Part shown: piece by piece, positions 1-11,774 of the stretch
How the letters are laid out: each line of letters begins with the position of its first letter
How positions within the stretch are numbered: the first letter of the stretch is position 1
DNA from: Xylocopa sonorina
Lineage: Eukaryota; Arthropoda; Insecta; Hymenoptera; Apidae
Length of the DNA: 64,000 nt
Assembly: GCF_050948175.1 (NCBI RefSeq)
Contig: NW_027490110.1
Coordinates: forward strand, 1,054,001 to 1,118,000
Direction: 5' to 3'
Notes under the pieces: generated by a model
Databases searched by the model: none
Told to the model about the DNA's origin: nothing
What the model saw: only the letters and a program-made list of their open reading frames with translations
Program-made: the position numbers and the translations under genes

Positions 1-1569
1 GAAAGCTAATGCTACGATACGTAGACATCTGCAAACGCTATTTCCTAGCGAGGAAGTATCGCATTCACATTCATTTGAAGTGTAGACGAGGAATACATAA
101 CACTTCGCAAATCATATTATATCTTACCATGAAACATAGAAATGAGATGCGATATCGCGTTTTAAGAAGCATTAGAAATCTATTGCTACGATACGTAGAC
201 ATCTGCAAACGCTATTCCCTTGCAAGGAAGTTTCGCATTTACATTCATTTGAAGTGTAGACGAGGAATGCATACCACTTCGCAAATCATATTATATCTTA
301 CCATGAAACATAGAATTGAGATGCGATATCGCGTTTTAAGAATCATAAGAACTCCATTGCTACGATACGTAGACATCTGCAAACGCTATTTCCTTGCAAG
401 GAAGTGTCGCATTCACAATCATTTGGAGTGTAGACGAGGAATACATAACACTTCGCAAATCATATTATATCTTACCGTGAAATATAGAAATGAGATGCGA
501 TGTCGCGTTTTAAGAATCATAAGAACTCTATTGCTACGATACGTAGACATCTGCAAACGCTACTTCCTAGCGTGGAAGTGTCGCATTCACAATCATTTGG
601 AGTGTAGACGAGGAATACATAACACTTCGCAAATCATATTATATCTTACCATGAAACATAGAAATGAGATGCCATATCGCGTTTTAAGAAGCACTAGAAA
701 GCTATTGCTACGATACGTAGACATCTGAAACGCTATTTCCTAGCGAGGAAGTATCGCACTCACATTCATTTGAAGTGTAGACGAGGAATACATAACACTT
801 CGCAAATCATATTATATCTTACCATGAAACATAGAAATGAGATGCGATATCGCGTTTTAAGAAGCATTAGAAAGCTACTGCTACGATACGTAGACATCTG
901 CAAACGCTATTTCCTAGCGAGGAAGTATCGCATTCACATTCATTTGAATCGTAGACGAGGAATGCATAACACTTCGCAATGAATATTATATCTTATCATG
1001 AAACATAGATATGAGATGCAATATCTCGTTTTAAGAAGCATTTGAACTCTATTGCTACGATGCCTAGACATCTGCAAACGCTATTTCCTTGCAAGGAAGT
1101 GTCGCATTTACATTCATTTGAATCGTAGACGAGGAATGCATAACACTTCCAAATGAATATTATATCTTATCATAAAACATAGATATGAGATGCAATACCT
1201 CGTTTTAACAAGCATTTGAACTCTATTGCTTCGATACGTAGACATCTGCAAACGCTATTTCCTAGCGAGGAAGTGCCGCATTTACATTCATTTGAAGTGT
1301 AGACGAGGAATATATAACACTTCGCAAATCATATTATATCTTACCATGAAACATAGAAATGAGATGCGATATCGCGTTTTAAGAATCATAAGAAATCTAT
1401 TGCTTCGATACGTAGACATCTGCAAACGCTATTTGCTTGCAAGGAAGTGTCGCATTTACATTCATTTGAAGTGTAGACGAGGAATACATAACACTTCGCA
1501 AATCATATTATATCTTACTATGAAACATAGAAATGAGATGCGATATCGCGTTTTAAGAATCATAAGAAC

Positions 1570-3327
1570 CCTATTGCTACGATACGTAGACATCTGCAAA
1601 CGCTATTTCCTAGCGTGGAAGTGTGGCATTCACATTCATTTGAAGTGTAGAAGAGGAATACATAACACTTCGCAAATCATATTATATCTTACCATGAAAC
1701 ATAGAAATGGGATGCGATATCGCGTTTTAAGAAGCATTAGAACTCTATCGCTACGATACCAAGACATCTGCAGACACTATTTCCTACCAAGGAAGTGTCG
1801 CATTTACATTCATTTGAAGTGTAGACGAGGAATACATAACACTTCGCAAATCATATTATATCTTACCATGAAACATAGAAATGGGATGCGATATCGCGTT
1901 TTAAGAATCATAAAGCACTATTGCTTCGATACGTAGACATCTGCAAACGCTATTTGCTTGCAAGGAAGTGTCGCATTTACATTCATTTGAAGTGTAGACG
2001 AGGAATACATAACACTTCGCAAATCATATTATATCTTACCATGAAACATAGAAATGAGATGCGATATCGCGTTTTAAGAATCATAAAAACTCTATTGCTA
2101 CGATACGTATACATCTGCAAACGCTATTTCCTTGCAAGGAAGTGTCGCATTTACATTCATTTGAATCGTAGACGAGGAATGCATAACACTTCCAAATGAA
2201 TATTATATCTTATCATAAAACATAGATATGAGATGCGATATCGCTTTTTAAGAATCATAAGAACTCTGTTGCTACGATACGTAGACATCTGCAGACGCTA
2301 TTTCCTTGCAAGGAAGTGTCGCATTTACATTCATTTGAAGTGTAGACGAGGAATACATGACACTTCGCAAATCATATTATATCTTACCATGAAACATAGA
2401 AGTGAGATGCGATATCTCGTTTTAAGAAGCATTAGAAATCTATCGCTACGATACCTACACATCTGCAGACACTATTTCCTAGCAAGGAAGTATCGCATTT
2501 GCATTCATTTGTAGTGTAGACGAGGAATATATAACACTTCGCAAATCATATTATATCTTACCATGAAACATAGAAATGAGATGCGATATTGCGTTTTAAG
2601 AATCATAAGAACTCTATTGCTACGATACGTAGACATCTGCAAACGCTATTCCCTTGCAAGGAAGTGTCGCATTTACATTCATTTGAAGTGCAGACAAGGA
2701 ATACATACCACTTCGCAAATCATATTATATCTTACCATGAAACATAGAAATGAGATGCGATATCGCGTTTTAAGAAGCATTAGAACTCTATCGCTACGAT
2801 ACCTAGACATCTGCAGACACTATTTCCTAGCAAGGAAGTGCCGCATTTACATTCATTTGAAGTGTAGACGAGGAATATATAACACTTCGCAAATCATATT
2901 ATATCTTACCATGAAACATAGAAATGAGATGCGATATCGCGTTTTAAGAATCATAAGAACTCTATTGCTACGATACGTAGACATCTGCAAACGCTATTTC
3001 CTAGCGTGGAAGTGTGGCATTCACATTCATTTGAAGTGTAGAAGAGGAATACATAACACTTCGCAAATCATATTATATCTTACCATGAAACATAGAAATG
3101 GGATGCGATATCGCGTTTTAAGAAGCATTAGAACTCTATCGCTACGATACCAAGACATCTGCAGACACTATTTCCTACCAAGGAAGTGTCGCATTTACAT
3201 TCATTTGAAGTGTAGACGAGGAATACATAACACTTCGCAAATCATATTATATCTTACCATGAAACATAGAAATGGGATGCGATATCGCGTTTTAAGAATC
3301 ATAAAGCACTATTGCTTCGATACGTAG
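1570..3327 (+). repeat. Pair of ~370-bp segments sharing a 1-bp deletion
   Basis: The segments at about 1570-1936 and 2961-3327 match over a little more than two monomers, including rare changes: GATACCAAGACATC, TTCCTACCAAGGAA and two AATGGGATGCG sites. Both end in ATAAAGCACTATTGC, one base shorter than the usual ATAAAAACTCTATTGC. Their offset is 1391 bp, which is 8 x 174 minus 1 as expected if one copy of the deletion lies in between. Flanking monomers differ: the first copy has an extra monomer with TTTGCTTGCAAGG before it. Confidence 0.8.
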
Positions 3328-5360
3328 ACATCTGCGAACGCTATTTCATTGCAAGGAAGTGTCGCATTTACATTCATTTGAATCGTAGACGAGGAATGCA
3401 TAACACTTCGCAATGAATATTATATCCTACCATGAAACATAGAAATGAGATGCGATATCGCGTTTTAAGAATCATAAGAACTCTATTGCTTCGATACGTA
3501 GACATCTGCAAACGCTATTTGCTTGCAAGGAAGTGTCGCATTTACATTCATTTGAAGTGTAGACGAGGAATACATAACACTTCGCAAATCATATTATATC
3601 TTACCATGAAACATAGAAATGCGATGCGATATCGCGTTTTAAGGATCATAAGAACTCTATTGCTACGATACCTAGACATCTGCAGACACAATTTCCTATC
3701 AAGGAAGTGTCGCAATTACATTCATTTGAAGTGTAGACGAGGAATACATAACACTTCGCAAATCATATTATATCTTACCATGAAACATAGAAATGAGATG
3801 CGATATCGCGTTTTAAGAAGCTTTAGAAAGCTATTGCTTCGATACGTAGACATCTGCAAACGCTATTTCCTTGCAAAGAAGTGTCGCATTTGCATTCATT
3901 TGAATCGTAGACGAGGAATGCATAACACTTCGCAATGTATATTATATCTTATCATGAAACATAGATATGAGATGCAATATCTCGTTTTAAGAAGCAATTG
4001 AACTCTATTGCTACGATACCTAGACATCTGCAGACGCTGTTTCCTAGCAAGGAAGTGTCGCATTTACATTCATTTGAAGTGTAGACGAGAAATACATGAC
4101 ACATCGCAAATCATGTTATATCTTACCATGAAAGATAGAAATGAGATGCGATATAGCGTTTTAAGCATTAGAAAGCTAATGCTACGACACGTAGACATCT
4201 GCAAACGCTATTTCCTAGCGAGGAAGTATCGCATTCACATTCATTTGAAGTGTAGACGAGGAATACATAACACTTCGCAAATCATATTATATCTTACCAT
4301 GAAACATAGAAATGAGATGCGATATCGCGTTTTAAGAAGCATTAGAAATCTATTGCTACGATACGTAGACATCTGCAAACGCTATTTCCTTGCAAGGAAG
4401 TTTCGCATTTACATTCATTTGAAGTGTAGACGAGGAATGCATAACACTTCGCAAATCATATTATATCTTACCATGAAACATAGAATTGAGATGCGATATC
4501 GCGTTTTAAGAATCATAAGAACTCCATTGCTACGATACGTAGACATCTGCAAACGCTATTTCCTAGCGAGGAAGTGTGGCATTCACATCCATTTGATGTG
4601 TAGACGAGGAATACATAACACTTCGCAAATCATATTATATCTTACCATGAAACATAGAAATGAGATGCGATATCGCGTTTTAAGAATCATAAAAACTCTA
4701 TTGCTACGATACGTAGACATCTGCAAACGCTATTTCCTTGCAAGGAAGTGTCGCATTTACATTCATTTGAATCGTAGACGTGGAATGCATAAAACTTCGC
4801 AATGAATATTATATCTTATCATGAAACATAGATATGAAATGCAATATCTCGTTTTAAGAAGCATTTGAACTCTATTGCTACGATACCTAGACATCTGCAG
4901 ACGCTATTTCCTAGCAAGGAAGTGTCGCATTCACAATCATTTGGAGTGTAGACGAGGAATACATGACACTTCGCAAATCATGTTATATCTTACCATGAAA
5001 TATAGAAATGAGATGCGATATCGCGTTTTAAGAAGCATTAGAAAGCTAATGCTACGATACGTAGACATCTGCAAACGCTATTTCCTAGCGAGGAAGTATC
5101 GCATTCACATTCATTTGAAGTGTAGACGAGGAATACATAACACTTCGCAAATCATATTATATCTTACCGTGAAATATAGAAATGAGATGCGATATCGAGT
5201 TTTAAGAATCATAAAGACTCTATTGCTACGATACGTAGACATCTGCAAACGTTATTTCCTTGCAAGGAAGTGTCGCATTTACATTCATTTGAATCGTAGA
5301 CGAGGAATGCATAACGCTTCGCAATGAATATTATATCTTACCATAAAACATAGAAATGAG

Positions 5361-5849
5361 ATGCGATATCGCGTTTTAAGAATCATAAGAACCGTATTGC
5401 TTCGATACGTAGACATCTGCAAACGCTATTTGCTTGCAAGGAAGTGTCGCATTTACATTCATTTGAAGTGTAGACGAGGAATACATAACACTTCGCAAAT
5501 CATATTATATCTTACCATGAAACATAGAAATGAGATGCGATATCGCGTTTTAAGAATCATAAGAACTCTATTGCTACGATACGTAGACATCTGCAATCGC
5601 TATTTCCTAGCGTGGAAGTGTGGCATTCACATTCATTTGAAGTGTAGACGAGGAATACATAACACTTCGCAAATCATATTATATCTTACCATGAAACATA
5701 TTAATGGGATGCGATATCGCGTTTTAAGAATCATAAAAACTCTATTCCTACGATACGTAGACATCTGCAAACGCTATTTCCTTTCAAGGAAGTGCCGACC
5801 TTACATTCATTTGAATCGTAGGCGAGGAATGCTTAACACTTCGCAATGA
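5361..5849 (+). repeat. X block, left copy (3 monomers)
   Basis: This three-monomer block is recognised by AGAACCGTATTGC at its start, TGCAATCGC with TTCCTAGCGTGGAA in the middle, and TTCCTTTCAAGGAA, GTGCCGACCTT and GTAGGCGAGGAATGC in the last monomer. Copies of the same block recur more than 40 kb away at 46936-47424, 50242-50730 and 51112-51600, and its last monomer also ends block V. The continuous open frame over it is a by-product of A-type monomers, not a gene. Confidence 0.8.
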
Positions 5850-7139
5850 ATATTATATCTTGTCATGAAACATAGATATGAGATGTAATATCTCGTTTCA
5901 AGAAGCATTTGAACTCTATTGCTATGATACCTAGACATCTGCAGACGCTATTTCCTATAAAGGAAGTGTCGCAATTACATTCATTTGAAGTGTAGACGAG
6001 GAATACATAACACTTCGCAAATCATAATATATCTTACCATGAAACATAGAAATGAGATGCGATATCGCGTTTTAAGAAGCTTTAGAAAGCTATTGCTTCG
6101 ATACGTAGACATCTGCAAACGCTATTTCCTTGCAAAGAAGTGTCGCATTTGCATTCATTTGAATCGTAGACGAGGAATGCATAACACTTCGGAATGTATA
6201 TTATATCTTATCATGAAACATAGATATGAGATGCAATATCTCGTTTTAAGAAGCAATTGAACTCTATTGCTACGATACCTAGACATCTGCAGACGCTGTT
6301 TCCTTGCAAGGAAGTGTCGCATTCACAATCATTTGGAGTGTAGACGAGGAATACATAACACTTCGCAAATCATATTATATCTTACCGTGAAATATAGAAA
6401 TGAGATGCGATATCGTGTTTTAAGAAGCATAAGAATTCTATTGCTTCGATACGTAGACATCTGCAAACGCTATTTGCTTGCAAGGATGTGTCGCATTTAC
6501 ATTCATTTGAAGTGTAGACGAGGAATACATAACACTTCGCAAATCATATTATATCTTACCATGAAACATAGAAATGAGATGCGATATCGCGTTTTAAGAA
6601 TCATAAGAACTCTATTGCTACGATACGTAGTCATCTGCAAACGCTATTTCCTAGCGAGGAAGTGTGGCATTCACATTCATTTGAAGTGTAGACGAGGAAT
6701 ACATAACACTTCGCAAATCATATTATATCTTACCATGAAACATAGAAATGAGATGCGATATCGCGCTTTAAGAATCATAAAAACTACATTGCTACGATAC
6801 GTAGACATCTGCAAACGCTATTTCCTTGCAAGGAAGTGTCGCTTTTACATTCATTTGAATCGTAGACGTGGAATGCATAACACTTCGCAATGAATATTAT
6901 ATCTTATCATGAAACATAGAAATGAGATGCGATATCGCGTTTTAAGGATCATAAAAACTCTATTGCTACGATACGTAGACATCTGCAAACGCTATTTCCT
7001 TGCTAGGAAGTTTCGCATTTACATTCATTTGAAGTGTAGACGAGGAATGCATAACACTTCGCAAATCATATTGTATCTTACCATGAAACATAGAATTGAG
7101 ATGCGATATCGCGTTTTAAGAATCATAAGAACTCCATTG

Positions 7140-7152
7140 CTACGATACGTAG
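7140..7152. repeat. Dyad CTACG-ATA-CGTAG in monomer
   Basis: Monomer positions 4-16 form an inverted repeat with 5-bp arms and a 3-bp centre. It is present in most monomers. The CCTAGAC variants (position 13 G to C) break one pair of it, and CTTCGATACGTAG variants break another. No bound protein is known to me; it is reported as sequence symmetry only. Confidence 0.7.
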
Positions 7153-7169
7153 ACATCTGCAAACGCTAT

Positions 7170-7183
7170 TTCCTTGCAAGGAA
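7170..7183. repeat. 14-bp perfect palindrome TTCCTTGCAAGGAA
   Basis: Monomer positions 34-47 read the same on both strands over 14 bp. Across the array the outer arms TTCCT and AGGAA are usually kept while the central four bases vary widely (TGCA, AGCG, AGCA, TTCA, TACA, TGCT, ATCA, ACCA, AGTA, ATAA and CGCA all occur). A minority of monomers lose an arm (for example TTGCTTGCAAGGAA, or TTCCTAGCGTGGAA). The pattern resembles a two-half-site protein target with a free spacer, but no binding factor can be named from sequence. Confidence 0.8.
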
Positions 7184-7276
7184 GTGTCGCATTTACATTC
7201 ATTTGAAGTGTAGACGAGGAATACATGACACTTCGCAAATCATATTATATCTTACCATGAAACATAGAAATGAGAT

Positions 7277-7286
7277 GCGATATCGC
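7277..7286. repeat. 10-bp perfect palindrome GCGATATCGC
   Basis: Monomer positions 141-150 are a perfect 10-bp palindrome with an EcoRV-type GATATC core, followed by one more G. It holds three of the roughly nine CpGs of the monomer. It is intact in nearly all A-type monomers and lost in classic B-type monomers (GCAATATCTC) and in a few A variants (GATATCGAG, GATATCGTG, GAAATCGAG). Its centre lies 105 bp from the centre of the TTCCT/AGGAA palindrome, which is about ten helical turns; this may be coincidence. Confidence 0.8.
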
Positions 7287-7833
7287 GTTTTAAGAAGCAT
7301 TGGAAAGCTACTGCTACGATACGTAGACATCTGCAAACGCTATTTCCTAGCGAGGAAGTATCGCATTCACATTCATTTGAATCGTATACGAGGAATGCAT
7401 AACACTTCGCAATGAATATTATATCTTATCATGAAACATAGATATGAGATGCAATATCCCGTTTTAAGAAGCATTTGAACTCTATTGCTTCGATACGTAG
7501 ACATCTGCAAACGCTATTTCCTAGTAAGGAAGTGTCGCATTTACATTCATTTGAAGTGTAGACGAGGAATACATAACACTTCGCAAATCATATTATATCT
7601 TACCATGAAACATAGAAATGCGATGCGATATCGCGTTTTAAGGATCATAAGACCTCTATTGCTACGATACCTAGACATCTGCAGACGCTATTTCCTAGCA
7701 AGGAAGCGTCGCATTTACATTCATTTGAAGTGTAGACGAGAAATACATGACACTTCGCAAATCATGTTATATCTTACCATGAAAGATAGAAATGAGATGC
7801 GATATCGCGTTTTAAGAAGCATTAGAAAGCTAA

Positions 7834-10245
7834 TGCTACGATACGTAGACATCTGCAAACGCTATTTCCTAGCGAGGAAGTATCGCATTCACATTCATTT
7901 GAAGTGTAGACGAGGAATACATAACACATCGCAAATCATGTTATATCTTACCATGAAAGATAGAAATGAGATGCGATATCGCGTTTTAAGCATTAGAAAG
8001 CTAATGCTACGATACGTAGACATCTGCAAACGCTATTTCCTAGCGAGGAAGTATCGCATTCACATTCATTTGAAGTGTAGACGAGGAATACATAACACTT
8101 CGCAAATCATATTATATCTTACCATGAAACATAGAAATGAGATGCGATATCGCGTTTTAAGAAGCATTAGAAATCTATTGCTACGATACGTAGACATCTG
8201 CAAACGCTATTTCCTTGCAAGGAAGTTTCGCATTTACATTCATTTGAAGTGTAGACGAGGAATGCATAACACTTCGCAAATCATATTATATCTTACCATG
8301 AAACATAGAATTGAGATGCGATATCGCGTTTTAAGAATCATAAGAACTCCATTGCTACGATACGTAGACATCTGCAAACGCTATTTCCTTGCAAGGAAGT
8401 GTCGCATTCACAATCATTTGGAGTGTAGACGAGGAATACATAACACTTCGCAAATCATATTATATCTTACCGTGAAATATAGAAATGAGATGCGATATCG
8501 TGTTTTAAGAAGCATAAGAACTCTATTGCTTCGATACGTAGACATCTGCAAACGCTATTTGCTTGCAAGGATGTGTCGCATTTACATTCATTTGAAGTGT
8601 AGACGAGGAATACATAACACTTCGCAAATCATATTATATCTTACCATGAAACATAGAAATGAGATGCGATATCGCGTTTTAAGAATCATAAGAACTCTAT
8701 TGCTACGATACGTAGTCATCTGCAAACGCTATTTCCTAGCGAGGAAGTGTGGCATTCACATTCATTTGAAGTGTAGACGAGGAATACATAACACTTCGCA
8801 AATCATATTATATCTTACCATGAAACATAGAAATGAGATGCGATATCGCGCTTTAAGAATCATAAAAACTACATTGCTACGATACGTAGACATCTGCAAA
8901 CGCTATTTCCTTGCAAGGAAGTGTCGCATTTACATTCATTTGAATCGTAGACGTGGAATGCATAACACTTCGCAATGAATATTATATCTTATCATGAAAC
9001 ATAGATATGAAATGCAATATCTCGTTTTAAGGATCATAAAAACTCTATTGCTACGATACGTAGACATCTGCAAACGCTATTTCCTAGCGAGGAAGTATCG
9101 CATTCACATTCATTTGAAGTGTAGACGAGGAATACATAACACATCGCAAATCATGTTATATCTTACCATGAAAGATAGAAATGAGATGCGATATCGCGTT
9201 TTAAGCATTAGAAAGCTAATGCTACGATACGTAGACATCTGCAAACGCTATTTCCTAGCGAGGAAGTATCGCATTCACATTCATTTGAAGTGTAGACGAG
9301 GAATACATAACACTTCGCAAATCATATTATATCTTACCATGAAACATAGAAATGAGATGCGATATCGCGTTTTAAGAAGCATTAGAAATCTATTGCTACG
9401 ATACGTAGACATCTGCAAACGCTATTTCCTTGCAAGGAAGTTTCGCATTTACATTCATTTGAAGTGTAGACGAGGAATGCATAACACTTCGCAAATCATA
9501 TTATATCTTACCATGAAACATAGAATTGAGATGCGATATCGCGTTTTAAGAATCATAAGAACTCCATTGCTACGATACGTAGACATCTGCAAACGCTATT
9601 TCCTTGCAAGGAAGTGTCGCATTCACAATCATTTGGAGTGTAGACGAGGAATACATAACACTTCGCAAATCATATTATATCTTACCGTGAAATATAGAAA
9701 TGAGATGCGATATCGTGTTTTAAGAAGCATAAGAACTCTATTGCTTCGATACGTAGACATCTGCAAACGCTATTTGCTTGCAAGGATGTGTCGCATTTAC
9801 ATTCATTTGAAGTGTAGACGAGGAATACATAACACTTCGCAAATCATATTATATCTTACCATGAAACATAGAAATGAGATGCGATATCGCGTTTTAAGAA
9901 TCATAAGAACTCTATTGCTACGATACGTAGTCATCTGCAAACGCTATTTCCTAGCGAGGAAGTGTGGCATTCACATTCATTTGAAGTGTAGACGAGGAAT
10001 ACATAACACTTCGCAAATCATATTATATCTTACCATGAAACATAGAAATGAGATGCGATATCGCGCTTTAAGAATCATAAAAACTACATTGCTACGATAC
10101 GTAGACATCTGCAAACGCTATTTCCTTGCAAGGAAGTGTCGCATTTACATTCATTTGAATCGTAGACGTGGAATGCATAACACTTCGCAATGAATATTAT
10201 ATCTTATCATGAAACATAGATATGAAATGCAATATCTCGTTTTAA
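7834..10245 (+). repeat. Tandem duplication of 7-monomer (1215-bp) unit
   Basis: 7834-9030 repeats at 9049-10245 with an offset of 1215 bp, which is 7 x 174 minus 3. The 3 bp are the deletion in TTTTAAGCATTAG at about 7986 and 9201, which is present once per unit. The unit contains the GAAAGATAGAAATG monomer, an AAGTTTCGC monomer, a TCATTTGGAGTG monomer, a GGATGTGTCGC monomer, a TAGTCATCTGC monomer and a closing B monomer with GACGTGGAATGC. A third partial copy of the middle three monomers begins at about 10264. No difference between the two copies was noticed by eye. Confidence 0.85.
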
Positions 10246-11063
10246 GAAGCATTTGAACTCTATTGCTACGATACGTAGACATCTGCAAACGCTATTTCCT
10301 TGCAAGGAAGTTTCGCATTTACATTCATTTGAAGTGTAGACGAGGAATGCATAACACTTCGCAAATCATATTATATCTTACCATGAAACATAGAATTGAG
10401 ATGCGATATCGCGTTTTAAGAATCATAAGAACTCCATTGCTACGATACGTAGACATCTGCAAACGCTATTTCCTTGCAAGGAAGTGTCGCATTCACAATC
10501 ATTTGGAGTGTAGACGAGGAATACATAACACTTCGCAAATCATATTATATCTTACCGTGAAATATAGAAATGAGATGCGATATCGTGTTTTAAGAAGCAT
10601 AAGAACTCTATTGCTTCGATACGTAGACATCTGCAAACGCTATTTGCTTGCAAGGATGTGTCGCATTTACATTCATTTGAAGTGTAGACGAGGAATACAT
10701 AACACTTCGCAAATCATATTATATCTTACCATGAAACATAGAAATGAGATGCGATATCGCGTTTTAAGAATCATAAGAACTCTATTGCTACGATACGTAG
10801 ACATCTGCAATCGCTATTTCCTAGCGTGGAAGTGTGGCATTCACATTCATTTGAAGTGTAGACGAGGAATACATAACACTTCGCAAATCATATTATATCT
10901 TACCATGAAATATAGAAATGAGATGCGATATCGAGTTTTAAGAATCATAAAGACTCTATTGCTACGATACGTAGACATCTGCAAACGCTATTTCCTTGCA
11001 AGGAAGTGTCGCATTTACATTCATTTAAATCGTAGACGAGGAATGCATAACACTTCGCAATGA

Positions 11064-11426
11064 ATATTATATCTTATCATGAAACATAGATATGAGATGC
11101 AATATCTCGTTTTAAGAAGCATTTGAACTCTATTGCTTCGTTACGTAGACATCTGCAGACGCTATTTCCTTGCTAGGAAGAGTCGCATTTACATTCACTT
11201 GAAGTGTAGACGATGAATACATAACACTTCGCAAATCATGTTATATCTTACCATGAAACATAGAAATGAGATGCGATATCGCGTTTTAAGAAGCATTAGA
11301 ACTCTATTGCTACGATACCTAGACATCTGCAAACGCTATTTCCTTGCAAGGAAGTGTCGTATTTACATTCATTTGAATCGTAGACGAGGAATGCATAACA
11401 CTTCGCAGTGAATATTATATCTTATC
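11064..11426 (+). repeat. Block N, copy 1 (2 monomers, no open frame)
   Basis: This stretch without a long open frame is satellite, not spacer. It contains a B-type half, then a monomer with CTTCGTTACGTAGAC, GGAAGAGTCGC, ATTCACTTGAAG and GACGATGAATAC (in-frame TGA), then the first part of a GTCGTATTTAC B monomer ending CGCAGTGAATATT. The same block recurs at 35421-35783 and 42900-43263. Confidence 0.85.
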
Positions 11427-11759
11427 ATGAAACATAGAAATGCGATGCGATATCGCGTTTTAAGGATCATAAGAACCCTATTGCTACGATACCTAGACAT
11501 CTGCAGACACTATTTCCTATCAAGGAAGTGTCGCAATTACATTCATTTGAAGTGTAGACAAGGAATATATAACACTTCGCAAATCATATTATATCTTACC
11601 ATGAAACATAGAAATGAGATGCGATATCGCGTTTTAAGAAGCATTAGAACTCTATTGCTACGATACCTAGACATCTGCAAACGCTATTTCCTTGCAAGGA
11701 AGTGTCGTATTTACATTCATTTGAATCGTAGACGAGGAATGCATAACACTTCGCAATGA
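11427..11759 (+). repeat. Block O, copy 1 (2 monomers)
   Basis: Two monomers marked by AATGCGATGCG, GACACTATTTCCTATCAAGG, GACAAGGAATATAT and GTCGTATTTACATTC, closed by a B-type end. Copies lie at 15952-16284, 31956-32288, 35784-36116 and 43264-43596. It is missing ahead of P in copy 3. The open frame across it is not considered a gene. Confidence 0.83.
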
Positions 11760-11774
11760 ATATTATATCTTATC

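Larger units (their letters stand above)
7137..7310 (+). repeat. Reference A-type (open-frame) monomer
   Basis: This is a complete 174-bp unit in the phase used here; the next unit starts at 7311 with the same landmarks. A-type monomers have AAGTGTAGACGAGG at positions 71-83, CTTCGCAAATCAT around 95-106 and GATGCGATATCGCG around 138-151. One plus-strand frame has no stop codon in this type, so consecutive A monomers read as an open frame of 58 codons per unit. Variation between A monomers concentrates at a few sites: CGTAGAC or CCTAGAC (12-18), CTGCAAAC or CTGCAGAC (21-28), the centre of the 34-47 palindrome, and AGCATTAG or ATCATAAG (about 160-167). Confidence 0.95.
1..11063 (+). repeat. Left heterogeneous section of array
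   Basis: About 63 monomers with no single long higher-order period. A and B monomers alternate irregularly and many carry private changes. Local duplications are visible at 1570-1936 with 2961-3327, and at 7834-10245. Pieces homologous to blocks T, U, V and X of later sections also occur here: a V-like -3 bp monomer at about 4161, and an X block at 5361-5849. Single-base deletions at about 731 (CTGAAAC in place of CTGCAAAC) and about 1914 shift the open frame. No non-satellite sequence is present. Confidence 0.85.

Noticed and set aside
5361..5849. Repeat-protein family (58-residue repeats rich in Arg, Tyr, Cys and His) as a real domain
   Set aside because: The regular Cys and His spacing is simply the 58-codon period of the satellite. 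No recognised zinc-binding or repeat-protein pattern is visible, and the frame is broken at irregular places.
7170..7183. Rho-independent terminator or transposon terminal inverted repeat
   Set aside because: The palindrome has no loop or T-tract, occurs in nearly every monomer, and is not at the end of any element.
7137..7310. tRNA-like or SINE origin with an internal pol III promoter in the monomer
   Set aside because: I found no convincing A box and B box pair; GTAGACGAGG and neighbouring sequence do not fit the B-box pattern.
11064..11426. Intergenic spacer between long open frames
   Set aside because: It is two further satellite monomers (block N) that carry stop codons; the same block recurs at 35421 and 42900.
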